In this document: positions 53,058 to 64,000 of the stretch, piece after piece | How positions within the stretch are numbered: the first letter of the stretch is position 1 | Layout of the letters: every line of letters starts with the position of its first letter | Origin: Camarhynchus parvulus | Taxonomy: Eukaryota; Chordata; Aves; Passeriformes; Thraupidae | NCBI RefSeq assembly: GCF_901933205.1 | Contig: NC_044585.1 | Coordinates: 6,324,001-6,388,000, forward strand | DNA: 64,000 nucleotides | Direction: 5' to 3' | The notes under the pieces: model-generated | Told to the model about the DNA's origin: nothing | Seen by the model: the letters and a program-made list of their open reading frames with translations, nothing else | Database searches by the model: none | Translations under genes and position numbers: made by a program

Positions 53058-53670
53058 GGTGCTTAACATCTGGATGCATCAGGTATTGCTTTTCTGACTT
53101 GTTTTCACCTCTTACATAAGATTTTTGGCAATGATTATTGTTAATTTTGCACTTTGGCCTTGCATTTATCATACTTAATAGGAAAAAGTGAAGTCATGAG
53201 TAGACTAGAAAAGATATATGCAGTGTTATCTTCCAAATGTTTTTAAGACCTGTAAATCCTTCTCTTCAGTGCCTTACTTTTGGATCATCAGGCTTTACTT
53301 CTGTTAGCACGGGCTGGTCAGAAAGTTAATTTGATATGTAAACAAAAGATAATGTTTTGGGGTATGTAGGCTGCTGAGTTTTTAACAGTTTTCTCAAAGA
53401 GCCAGACAGAATTTTGGTCAGGTGTACTGAACACAGACTCCCTTGATATGTGTGATGCATTAGGGGAGATCTGAGTGAGTGAAGAAAAAAATTCCTGTAG
53501 CACATACTCATTCTTTCTTCTGATAGAATTTTTCTTTTAAATGCAAGAACAGAAAATGGAAGGATATGAGAAGCCTTGTTGCTTAATACTTCAGTTTAAT
53601 ACTCTAGTTGTGATTGCTGGTCTTGTGGAATGTAAAGCTTGAATAAAATGGATTATATTATCCCTTATGA
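53058..53670 (+). other. SEPTIN2L: 3' UTR of the SEPT2-like gene (minimal form)
   Basis: Noncoding AU-rich sequence from the stop codon to the first good poly(A) signal, AATAAA at 53642-53647 (TTGAATAAAATGG). A second AATAAA lies at 53782-53787. A longer form may extend to the site at 60458. Confidence 0.5.
53642..53647 (+). terminator. SEPTIN2L: Candidate poly(A) signal, SEPT2-like gene
   Basis: AATAAA about 585 nt past the stop. Downstream GT-rich sequence is modest (CTTGTGTCAG near 53675). Confidence 0.45.
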
Positions 53671-53789
53671 CCTTGTGTCAGCTGCCAACATTCCAAGCCT
53701 AAAATAAGGAGATTTTTTGTTGCCTTTATTTGAACCTTCAGTCTTCCTGTTTACATAAAAAAAAGAAAAAGACCATTAAGAAATAAACT

Positions 53790-56700
53790 TATTCCCTGGA
53801 TTCTCACTTAAGCAGAAGTTGATGGTTTTACTGGTATGGGCACTGTTATCTCTGAGTGAAGTACTTAAGGGGAATTCAGTAATTCAGTCTCAGGTTTCTT
53901 ACAGTCACAGTTTCAATTGTTGCAGATGGAGGAGCCTTCACATCATGTCTTCCAACTTCCATACTAAGATATGTTTTCCCAGAGCTGGAAATCTAAACAC
54001 AGGATAATTTTGTGGCTGACCACATGGTGTACATGGAAGCAGTGGCTGACAGAAAGCTCTCATTGTCCAGCCAGGAGCTGGTTATTTTGCAGCCTGTTCA
54101 ATAGTGTTAAATACTATAGTCTGAATTGAAGGTTCCAAGTTTTCACTGTGAGTTTCTTGTCATGTGGCCAAATTCTTACCACTTGTAGAAATGGTTATTT
54201 AGTGTAGGAAAGCTTTTTTAGTGTAAATTATTGTTACTGGTTTTTGCTAAGGAGCTCAGTTCTTTGTAGGAGTTAGAAATCATGTTTAATAACATGGCAC
54301 CTTCAAATTCAATAAGAAAAACACATCATAAATCTACCCTTGTCCACAGCTGCTGTTGGCAAGGCAGAGGATGGCAAGAGGTACAAATATATTCAGAGTT
54401 CTTAGCTCAGTTCCTAGATGCTGCCTTTGCTGTGCAATCAGTATCTGAGGGCTGATGGGATGTAGTATTCCCATTAATGGTTAGCCAGAAATGGCCCCAG
54501 ATCCCCTGTGTTTCACAGCTTCTGGCAGTACTGGATATGGCCTTTATAAAAAGGAACTGGAGCATGGTTTGTCCCAGGCTGAATCTGCAGCCATGGCTAC
54601 TTAAGTAAACAGAGTTCTGAGCATGCTCATGTCTGTCCTAGGGAAATCTACTGTAGATACCTCACTCAGCTAATCTGGAGTGCAGCTTGGACCACTCTGT
54701 TTGTTCAGCAGGAGACTTTGCAGATTTAACTGAGTGTTCCCATGATCTTGTTGTGATTTGAGCTAAATCTTGAGGTAAAGTTAATTGGGCTGAAATACTT
54801 GAGTATGGATGATTTTGAGAAGGATTTGAATGAGATCCTCATACATGGAGGTCCTGCTGTTACTCTGGAATTTGCTAAGCTACATTTCTGCAGCTGCTGT
54901 GGAAATCATGTTTGACAGATTGCTTTTAAGAAAGACCTTGGAACTTCTGGTTTTGTTACCCTTGAGAGAGAGAGAGAGATAGACTGATTTTTTTAGAGTA
55001 ATTTGTTGGCCAGTATGCAGTCAGAACTGGAGATGCAGTCCTCCTAAAGCAGGGTGTTGCTGTGTGATCCTGGCTGCATGTGGAAGGGAATCCTCATCCA
55101 GAACTTAGCCTTGGGGAAGTTTCTTTCATGCATGTGAACTGACTTAGCAACTTAGGAGGTGTGATGAGTTCAACCTCCACCATTCCCATCAGATTTATTT
55201 GCTGTATTTTATTGAAATCACTATTTCTAGAGAAACCAGGAAACCTGTAATTAACACAGTGGTTAACAGAGCCAAACTGCCAACAAATTTAAATGTAGTT
55301 GGTATTAATCTTTTTGTTCTATCACAGTTTATCTTGAACATCTCTCAGATTTTAGTTTTACAAGAACTTTAAAGGATCACCTGTTCTACTGAAAGCGCAG
55401 TCTCCTCCCATTGCTCTTTTGCACCCTTAATTTGTGCTGAGAAAAATATGTGAGTTTATAAACAGAGAGTTTATGTAAAAATTAATATTTTCACTCTTTT
55501 TATTTTGGATACATACCTAATTTTTGTGTTTTCTTCAAAAGACCCTTAAAATATTTTCCCCTACATAAAGCACAGTTTTCAGGTATTTTGGGAAAAGTGG
55601 AGTGTGGTGTGGTGTGGTATGAAGACCTTCATAGGTAAGAGCTGGAGAATAAACAATAATGAAATGTGTTAATATCCAAATATGTGAAATACCCACTTCT
55701 GATTTCAGGTGTATTTTGGAGAGGGGAGGAGATTACTGAATGCTTTGGGGTTTTCTAGGAGGAGCATTGCATAATGATTAAAAAGTGCTAAACACAAATT
55801 GTTGCCAAAAAGACAGACAAGTCTGTGTTACCAGAAAGTGCTACACAGATGGGATGACTGGAAGATCTGGTTTGCCTGATCCCTTTTGAATAGGGCCATC
55901 TTTAAAGGTTTTATGGAAAGAGCAAAGGGAGAATTCACTTCAAACAGTTTTCCTTTACTTTCAAGGCTGGAGTAAGAGAATAAGGGGAGTGACAAAGGCA
56001 AAAATTAGATGCAGGGAATGCATTCAAAGTTTCCAAAGAGGGCAGACAGATTTCTTGCTGTGGAGAAGTAGAATCCTGAAAGGGAATGAAGATAAATGCT
56101 GGTGGAGACTGGGTTAGAGGTAGGAAAGGAAGCTGATTTTGGCACACTGGTCATTCCTGTTTCCAGCTGCAGCTTCTGACAAAAGCCTGTGAGAACAGAT
56201 TGTGGTGATTAAGATCTTTAGAGTGCAGCCCTGACAAAGGTGTGTTGACCTACACTTCTATCTCTTTCCTCTAAACATTTAATAGCTTCTGTGTGCAGCT
56301 AGTGCAGGTGGAGCAGGCTAGGGGGCACAGCTAGACACCAGAATATTCTAAGAATTAGCAGTAACATTTTTTTTACCCTGACTTTTGATATTCTCCCCTT
56401 GCTAATCTTTCTCAGATTTGTTTTTTCTTGTGAAACACAAGACACTGCTATAAAGTGTAGGAGCTCATTGGTTCTTATAGTTGACAGTTGACATGAAGGA
56501 TTGAAGAGAAAGATGGAAGGTGGAATAAGGTAGCAAAACCTAAAGCACATTTAGTTTTTTTTGGGTGCTCAAATATGAAACGCTTTTAGAATAAGCCTGC
56601 AGTAACTCCAATAGCATATTTACAAATTTCTGAACTTATCCATCTCAGATGAGCAATTATTATGAAAAGCAGGAATAATTATAGCAAGTGAAATGGTTAT

Positions 56701-59700
56701 TGGTGGATGTTTCTTCCCTTCCCTCCTCTGCTTCTCAAAGTGTATCTCTTTGCAATCTGTTTTCCTGTTGTTATTCTTACAAATCTGATTTGTCTGTCTT
56801 CACTCAGTTTCAAGATCATACTGGGACAAATCAGTAACAGAAGCCAGGCTGTGGAATGCTAATACAGCCATCTGCAAATGTAGTTATAGTTAGGAAAATA
56901 TGTTCAGACAAAAAAGCAACCCAAGCATCTTGCACTTAAAATATCTGTAGGATGTTGAAAATTCTATTAGTATAGCTTGTGATTTCCACAAGCATTTTAA
57001 AGCCTCCTGAGCACATTTACACTGTTCTGGTTCTTGATAAGAACAGTGCTAAAGACACCAAACAGCTCCTTCTTTCTGCCAATGAATTGACATCATTTAA
57101 CAGAAGAACACAAAGCACTGTCATAGCAACCAGCCTTCTAAAATGATGCTGCTGAATGCTGAATTGATCTGATGAGAAATGTCATTTGAGGAAGTAGAAA
57201 TGATGTTGTAGTTTTTTGGCAGCTGAAATTGAGAGCCCAGAGAACGTGAAGCTTGGGCAAATTTGTAGTATTTGTAGCAACTGCCTGGCACTGCCAGTGG
57301 ATGTTTCTCTGGCTAGAAACTAGACCAGGAGAGTGCTGTCAGTGTCCAGCTCTCCCCAGCACCTCTGACTGTGGAGAAGTCAGCAAGCCCTGCATTGATG
57401 GGCTGGCACAAGTTCTTTCACCTCTAGAGAACAGACTTCTGTTGGAAATTGTAAGGTAACAGGGGCAACCTGAAAATATGTTAGGGCCACTTTTCCCTAA
57501 AGAAACAGAGGAACATTTCTGATAGTTTTGAAGCTTGGATCCTGATATTTAGATGTGACTCTGTGGTTATCACCCCAATTGACATATTTAACTGATGAGC
57601 ATTGGTAATCAGTTTAAAGGCCAATTTTGTAATTTACTGTGAACTTGGCTGATGATGTTTGCTGTGGGGAAGTCTGAGGTCTTGCTACAGAGTAGCAAAG
57701 GAAAAGGAACAAACTTGAAGCAGTGAAGTCAACAGAGGGTGACTGAAACACCAGAAAACCAAAATGTTTGGGGTGTGGTGACAAAATGAGTCAAAACCTA
57801 CAGCAGAGCACTGGTGTCATCTAGTACTCCTCTGCCTTTTGGAAAGATGCCATTTCTCAAAGTTCTTGCTGATGATGGGACACTCAAAGGGCTGTAGTTA
57901 TCATAAAATGGGTGATATTTGAAGAAAAACAAGGGAGGTGAGTGAGAAAATGTAGCTGCTTATCAAGCAAATTTCTCTCATTTGGAGTTCAGAGGTGAAC
58001 ACAGAGGTGCCAAGTCACCCTGTGTTGTAGTGATGGTCTTGGAAGAGCTGAGGGGACGAACCCATTTCCTTTACAAGGTGTTCAAAATCTTCACAAATAC
58101 AGGACTCTGAGCTACGTGACCACTGGATCAGGGTGCAGGTGTATGTAGTACTTGCTAGTTATGCTGCTGACTGAGAGAGTTTTGTTTTAATGGCACACTG
58201 GGGGAATACCCTCTTTGTTCAATGGTGGTATGAGCTCACAGATGGAGGTGCTTGTTAACTCTGGGTGTTGGTGACATGAGCATGGGGGACTGTGAGGTTG
58301 GTCTAATAAAGCTGAAGGTCAAACTTGTTAAGAATAGTATCAACCTAATTGTGTCATAAAACATTGCCTTACAAGGAGATGAGGAAGAAAGAGCAGTGAA
58401 ATGAATCCATGTTAAAAGTACACAAATATACTTTTCCCAAGTGTGTTCTACAAGCTTGTAAAATGTAGGTATTGTGCAGCTAATGTTGTTAACATCAATG
58501 CACAGCTGTGCTTAGAACCCAAGCCTTCATGTTTATTGGAAATCCCAGTCTTTTTATGAGTCTGAAACATGAGTTACAGTTTCTTGAGGTATCTTCTGTA
58601 ACAGATTAGAGTTGGGCCGGCAGTGGCAGAAACCAAGTTTCTCTTTCAAACTCAAAAGTAGCAGTGTAGCACAACAGGTTGAGTTTGAATTTGAGTATTG
58701 AATTTGCTTAGCAATTTATGGACTCTGGTTTTAAAGCCTTCTTGCTAGCTTGCTTGTTTAGTTGTTATTAGAAGTGATGGGCTCCTTCAAATGAGAAGGA
58801 ATTGTGTATTGAACAGAACTCCCACAGTGAGAAGGGCAAAGAGCAAAGCACATGGCTCTGTATCCCCACTGTAGGCTGGATGAGTGTTACAGTGCATTTT
58901 ACAAGTAAGTAAAGAAACACAATAGTGTTTTCTAGGATATTTCTATTTTCTCCATCCAGATGAGCACTTAGATTAATCTAACTTTTTCTGTCAGGAATGA
59001 GTATATTTTTGGGATTGGAGAATTTGAGGTGTATCCCCTGAGTTCCAAATCTGACACAACTTTTAAGCAGGATCCAACTTTCAGGGAAAGCTGGGATTCT
59101 GATTTCTTTGTAGCAACCTTTTTGATTGGCAAGTAACTGGAGAAATATCCAAAACTGATCATTATTTTTGAAATTACAGACCAGTATCCCTTTTTTTTTC
59201 AGCCACAGGAACACTGCTGTATGAATGCTTGAAAAAATAAAATATCTGCTTTCCTGCTTTACCTTAGCAGTGTTGGTGCATGATGTTGAGGCACTTGCTG
59301 CCTACTGCCTGCCCCGTTTAGCTGAGTGGTTTGTTTCCCTCAGCAGCAATAATGCTTCACAGAGCAGGCCAAGGTCAATGTGCTGTGTGCAGGACTGTTG
59401 AGAGGAGCTCTCCTTGTGTTCTTGCAGGCTGAGGGGGGGTGTGGGTGCCTAAGAAGTTATGTAGCTAAAAATAAGTTCTCATTTAGAAGCTCTTATTGGA
59501 CATTTGTGATAAATATTTGGGACCGAACTGCTCAGCTGATCTAGTTGCAATGCAGGTGCCTGTGCTGCAGGAACTGCAACTCCCCATTCCCTGGATTATG
59601 CTGCTTTGCTCAGAGGGGCTCTGACAGCCCCCAGTGCTCTGACAGTGCTGAGAGTTTGTCCTTTCTAATGCTCTGTTTTCCACTTTTGTTCCCAGCAGCA

Positions 59701-60450
59701 TACGGTTCTCTAAGTGGATGGGTGCTCTCTTTTCTTTGCCCGTGGTAACGTTCAAATGCAAAAGCTGGATGCCACAGACCAAGACCTGCATTAAAACACA
59801 AAGTCTGAAGATCGTGTTGTAAACCTGCTTGTTTTATATAATCATTGTTATTCAACTTATAGTGTATCTTTTTTGATTCCTTTCATAACACTGTCTTCAT
59901 ACTTACCAGTGTGGTTTTATTATCCTTCCTGTACCTTTTTATTCAGAAACTGCCAAGAGTACACTGTTTGGACTAGTCATTGTGGTGGGTTTAAAGAATT
60001 AATCATTTGTCTGCTAGGTTGTTCTGAACAGTTTTGTGGTTAATACTAAGACTTTGTGGCCTGTTTACGGTAAATGTACGTGTGTTTGCACAGTATTATA
60101 ACTTTCACCTGCCATTTTAGGTTATTGTGTATCGTGTCGGTTTTTCAGAACTTCCTCTGTGCTTTTGTTGCTTTGGAAGCTTCATCTCTGGTGATTTGCA
60201 TTTGTGTGATGTATGAGAAAATGTACGAAACGCTGATGAGTTACCAGTGGTTGGAAAAAGCTGACTTTTCTAAACGCCGTGCCTTAACACACCTGAACAC
60301 TCCACACACCAACAACTTGTGTGGATGCCTCTGGACCTTTGGCTTCAGGTCTCAAGAATTGATGGCAAAAATTTGTCACAGGCATTTCTATCTGTCAGCT
60401 GAGCGATGGCATGTCCTGATTTTTTATATATCCCATAGCACTACTTTGAA
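53790..60450. other. Region between the septin genes, no gene recognised
   Basis: About 6.7 kb without supported coding exons; open frames are short and lack domains. It contains a (GA)8 run at 54964-54979. It may belong to a long 3' UTR of the upstream septin or to a separate noncoding transcript, given the strong poly(A) site that follows. Confidence 0.5.
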
Positions 60451-60457
60451 GTTTTGT

Positions 60458-60463
60458 AATAAA
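60458..60463 (+). terminator. Strong poly(A) signal of an unassigned plus-strand transcript
   Basis: AATAAA is followed about 20 nt later by a likely cleavage region and then a T/GT-rich element (TTTTTGGGGTGGTTTTTCTTG-like, about 60486-60510), the full architecture of a vertebrate mRNA 3' end. The nearest upstream plus-strand gene is the SEPT2-like gene, whose stop is 7.4 kb away. Confidence 0.55.
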
Positions 60464-60519
60464 TTGTATGAATGTGGAAAACATTGATTTTTCTTTTTGG
60501 GGTGGTTTTTCTTGTTTTA

Positions 60520-63060
60520 TTTTGCCTTTTCAAGCTAATGTATGAAATGCTGTAATGGTGTTGTGCACAGTGCATATTCAAAGGGGTTGTGGTGTTTACC
60601 CTGGGGTATGAAGGTGTTTTCTAAAATTGGTACACCTGCAAACTGCATTGATTTCATTTCAAAACACTTTTAAAAGTGTTTTACCTATAAGTTAGGTAGC
60701 AAAGCTTCACATCCATTTTTTTCCAAAGTTCATTAAGCACCTACTGATGTCTTTGGGTGGATGAAAATCTTGGAAAATCTGATCACACGCCTTACTTTAT
60801 AAGTTCATGAATATTATTTCCTTTATGTCATTGCTGAGTTATAGCTCCATTCTGCATGCTTTTGTAGTCTTGTGTGTTTTATATATGCACAAGTGTAAAT
60901 TACTTCCCAGATATGGGATTGAGACACTTTGTCTTCTGTACTAAATTGGGGTGTCTTTCATGTAATGATTACCCCTAATTTTGCTGTCTAGCAATGAGTG
61001 TTTAATCAGGCTAGGATTCACAAATGATTGGCATTACTGAGATGCATATTTGACTTGCTTGGAGTTGAACTGTATAAAATGGACATTACCTTGTTACTTC
61101 AGTGGCTGCTGTAATGAAGTTGAAAGAAGAAATGGAATGACAGATTTGCATTCATATCAATTTTCTACCATTTTTATGAAGATTTGAATTTAACCCTGTC
61201 TGTCCAGAGGGCCAAGGTGAGAGATTTAATGGCAAACTTTTTCTCATAATTTGTTTGCTGTTGTTTGCACATTTCTTGTTTTTCTTCCAGGATTTTGCAT
61301 CATATTTTGCAGCCCTCTTAATTATGTGCTGTCCGTTTGTGCTTATGAAAGTCAGGACAGCCACACCCCTCCTGAGAAACACAGACTTCAGTTGGAGACC
61401 TTAGGTACAAGCTAGATTAGCTCTCTGAGCAAAGGTGGCATGACAGCTTTGCCTTTCAAAGCCAGCTAGGACAATGGGGAAGCAGACTCTCAAAAGCATC
61501 TAGTCTTTAATTTTATTAAAAACCGAGGAGTTTTTTCTCTCTCTTTAAAGCAAGGCACCTAAAGTCACTGTCACAGATCTTGTGTAGGAAGCCTCAGTGA
61601 AAAGCTTTTTACTTGGTGATACTGAGTACTGATTGATAGTCTGTGCTTTTCTTTGGGGTTGCGGGTTCCAGATGGAGCATTTTGGCTCAAAATTTGAGAT
61701 CTATTATAATAATTGTCCAAGAAGGGCTTGTAGAGCTGCTGATTCCATATGTGAGTATTTTCCTTTCAATGTAGTTTTATTTTTTTATGCTTTCTACCAC
61801 TTCTTTGATCTTGACTGATGTTAGTTTTCAGTTACATTTGAACTTGGTTTTGTTAAAATACTTAACAGCTTACTGGGGGAATATATAGTTGTTAAGCCAA
61901 GTCTTTGTACTGTGGAGCTCTCTGGACAGAGGACACTGGCTAGAGACTGCTTTCTGACTTTGCATGTCAGCTCCCATAGGTGTTGGCAGTCCCAGAGCCT
62001 TGCAAGACAAATCCTTTGCTCTGAATTTCATCCTGGCCTTCTCCAGACTGACGTTTTCCAGCACTGGGACAAAGTGCCCACATGTAACTTTTTTAATGAC
62101 TGTTCAGCAGGATCAAAGAGCAGTTCTTTCAGTCTTCATTAGTTTTAAAACACTGTGGCAGACTATAAAACAACTCATGAAAGGCTGATTGGCTCGTTGG
62201 TGCCTTTAATTGTGGTGCAGAGCCTCTGATGGTCTTGGGCTTTCTAGCATATAAAACCAAGGAAATTTGCTGACAATTACCTGATTCATTTTTTTCTGAT
62301 GCTTTGAATCAATGGCTAAAAGTGAGCTCAGGGTGAGCTAACGTGGTTTTAAAATGTATGTGCCTTGGATTGCTGGGCCTTGGAAGTGTCTCCTTGTTTT
62401 GTTATGAGGGATGTTTTGAATGAGAAGGTGGAAGAAATGCCAAGATAAATGCTGTGATGACTACAAGGATTTGAACAGTTGGTATTGTGGCATCAGTGTC
62501 ACATTTGTTCCCAGGTAGGGCAGTGCCCTTCAGTTACGCAGCCATCACCCTGCCAAGCTTATCCTGTCCTGTATTCTGAAGAGTTTCAGGTCTGATCATT
62601 TGCCTGTCCTTGAAATGGTGAAGACATGACCTCTCCCTGCAGCCATGGAAGTCAGGAGAAGGATCTGGGTGCCCTTAGTCTTCGCATCCCATTCTCCTTT
62701 CTTCTTTGTTGTTGAGTTTTCTATGAGTTGTTCTCATGTCATGTGCAACTGCTGCTTTTCGAGTTCTCTCTTGCCTTGTCTTAAAGAGTTATGCTGACAG
62801 CTTTTACCTAAAATAACTTCTCATATAACCTCTTTAAAATTTTTTAATGGAAACAGAGCACACATTCCTACTTCACACAGCATGGTTGCAGTATGATTCA
62901 GGACTTCCCACTGTATTTTGAGATGCTAAATCTGGAAACACATTTCCTATTTATTCCATTTGTGTTTGGGTTTTGTATTTTTTTAATACTGTCTTCGTCC
63001 TTCTCGGTGCTGTGTTTCTATTCGAGAGCAGGGATTGCTGCCTTTTATAGTGTTTAAACC
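60520..63060. other. Intergenic region upstream of SEPT5
   Basis: AT-rich sequence with a 22-bp perfect palindrome at 60661-60682 and no supported gene. It leads into the SEPT5 CpG island at about 63070. Confidence 0.55.
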
Positions 63061-63069
63061 TTCAGGGAG

Positions 63070-63494
63070 GTGTAGGGTGGCTGCGGGGGTTATTCCTGCC
63101 CATCAGCCGGGCCCGGGGCTGTGTTCGCCAGCCGCTGCCTCGGGGCGGGGCTGGAGGGGGGGATCGCTGCGCTGCTCCGGCCGGCGGGTCCCCTGCCCTG
63201 CCCGGCTCCGGCAGCCCCGGCCCGGCTGTCACCGGCGGGTCCCCTGCCCTGCCCGGCTCCGGCAGCCCCGGCCCGGCTGTCACCGGCGGGTCCCGTGCCC
63301 TGCCCGGCTCCGGCAGCCCCGGCCCGGCTGTCACCGGCGGGGGCGGGCCCGGGGCGGGCTCGGCTCCCGGGATTGGCGGCCCCGGGCGGCCCCGGCCCCT
63401 CGGCGGCGGCGCGGGGCGGCCCCGCCGCTCGCACTCGCTCAGTCCCCAGCCAGGCTCGCACACACGGGCATAGCTGTCGCTCCGGGGAGGCACC
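63070..63494 (+). promoter_or_regulatory. SEPTIN5: SEPT5 CpG-island promoter and 5' UTR
   Basis: GC content rises sharply at about 63070 and the island continues past the first exons. It contains GC boxes (GGGCGGGC at about 63341 and 63352), an inverted CCAAT box (ATTGG at 63372-63376) and the 51-bp tandem array. No TATA box is seen. Transcription probably starts between about 63380 and 63460, giving a short 5' UTR before ATG at 63495. Confidence 0.7.
63181..63333. repeat. 51-bp GC-rich minisatellite, three copies
   Basis: Units begin at 63181, 63232 and 63283 with CCGGCGGGTCCC and end GGCCCGGCTGTCA; a fourth partial copy starts at 63334. Copies are almost identical (the third has GTCCCG for GTCCCC). 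The period is exactly 51 bp, a multiple of three, which keeps several spurious reading frames open across the array. Confidence 0.93.
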
Positions 63495-63681
63495 ATGAGC
63501 ACGGCCATGCGGTACAAGAGCAAGCTGGTCAACCCAGGTGAGGCGGCGGGGACGCGCGGCCGCTCCTCCCCGCGGCCCGGCGCGTCCCCCTCGCCTCACT
63601 GTGTCTCCTTTTCTCTCCCCGCTGCCGGTTCCCCCCGCGGGCATCCCGCCCTGGCCGCGCCGCCCCGCAGAGGAGAAGCAG
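63495..63681 (+). CDS. SEPTIN5: Septin-5, first two coding exons (partial gene)
   Basis: SEPT5 (CDCrel-1) is a GTP-binding filament protein abundant in neurons and platelets, linked to vesicle docking through syntaxin. Exon 1 encodes MSTAMRYKSKLVNP, matching the SEPT5 N-terminus (MSTGLRYKSKLATP in human), and stops at CCAG|GTGAGG (63537/63538). After a 133-bp intron, an 11-nt microexon (63671-63681, between CCCCGCAG and GTAGGT) completes a split codon and adds EEKQ, matching EDKQ in human. The start context CACCATGAGC is a good Kozak match. The GTPase domain lies beyond the right edge of the window. It lies in the same direction as the upstream SEPT2-like gene and is driven by its own CpG island. 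Confidence 0.88.
63671..63681 (+). CDS. SEPTIN5: SEPT5 11-nt microexon
   Basis: AGGAGAAGCAG lies between an AG acceptor and a GTAGGT donor. With the trailing G of exon 1 it gives GAG GAG AAG CAG (EEKQ) and restores phase 0 for the following exon, which is out of view. Confidence 0.8.
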
Positions 63682-64000
63682 GTAGGTGAACTCGGCTCTC
63701 CGAGGGGATGCGGCTGCTACCTGGGCACGGCGGCCGCTTGGCTGCATTCATCCGGGAAATAGGCGCTTTGCCTGCCGCATCCCCCCGGGTTTTGGCTTGG
63801 CTTTCTTTTTTGTCGCTGCCTTTGGGTGTGTCGAGCGGGTTCGGATGGAGAAAGGCGGCGCGGGGCTGGCAGAGGCGTTTGGGTATTGAGAGCACGTCTC
63901 GCATCCCTCTCCCCTCCGCAGCACAGATGCGCAGACACAGCCCCGCTATTGCCGCTCCTTGGTGCTGCAGCCGATCGGCACCTCGCAGGCGGCCAGGATT
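63682..64000 (+). other. SEPTIN5: SEPT5 intron 2, start
   Basis: Begins with the donor GTAGGT and runs off the window. No sequence matching the next expected exon (around YVGFATLPNQ) is present up to 64000. Confidence 0.7.

Noticed and set aside
60074..60487. Plus-strand open frame of 137 codons
   Set aside because: No domain, no splice context, and it ends over the AATAAA signal; more likely untranslated sequence of the transcript ending there.
63035..63644. Open frames of 125-184 codons on both strands with internal protein repeats
   Set aside because: The repeats come from the 51-bp minisatellite, whose period is divisible by three. The frames are compositional and end within SEPT5 exon 1 or intron 1.
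1..64000. CRISPR arrays, bacterial operons, viral or toxin genes
   Set aside because: The window is vertebrate nuclear DNA with spliced genes; no direct-repeat and spacer array and no viral coding sequence was seen.

Overview
This is a vertebrate nuclear window, most likely from a bird. The evidence is a claudin-5 of 216 residues with a sauropsid-type sequence, short GT-AG introns in AT-rich DNA, three sharp CpG islands, and little recognisable transposon sequence. The order claudin-5, septin, septin-5 matches the segment syntenic to human 22q11.2, where CLDN5 lies next to SEPT5, with GP1BB and TBX1 beyond. No protein was compared against a database; identifications rest on motif and sequence recognition. 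The bird order was not determined.

Layout. Positions 1-14080 hold no gene I can support. There are candidate poly(A) signals near the left end (possibly the 3' end of an upstream plus-strand gene), a 47-bp tandem duplication and a 22-bp triplicate. At 17020-17670, minus strand, is a complete intronless CLDN5 inside a CpG island (about 16490-18010), with a probable long AU-rich 3' UTR running left. Positions 18030-26500 are intergenic. From a CpG island at about 26520-27170 a plus-strand septin gene of the SEPT2 subgroup runs to about 53.7 kb. I reconstruct a noncoding first exon plus 11 coding exons (31551-53057) that join in frame to a 349-residue protein with intact G1, G3 and G4 GTPase motifs. 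One intron uses a GC donor. Positions 53.7-63.0 kb are mostly featureless but contain a very good poly(A) site at 60458, which may end a long 3' UTR. At the right edge is the CpG-island promoter and start of SEPT5: exon 1 (63495-63537) and an 11-nt microexon (63671-63681); the rest lies beyond the window.

How the genes fit together. Claudin-5 is a tight-junction strand protein, best known in endothelium. The two septins are GTP-binding filament subunits of the same subgroup, in tandem and in the same direction. They are encoded close together but act in different systems, so no operon-like cooperation is implied. The most notable content is the SEPT2-like gene between CLDN5 and SEPT5, a position where I know of no protein-coding septin in human, and the 51-bp minisatellite in the SEPT5 promoter. 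I found no CRISPR array, no viral gene and no clearly novel multi-gene system.
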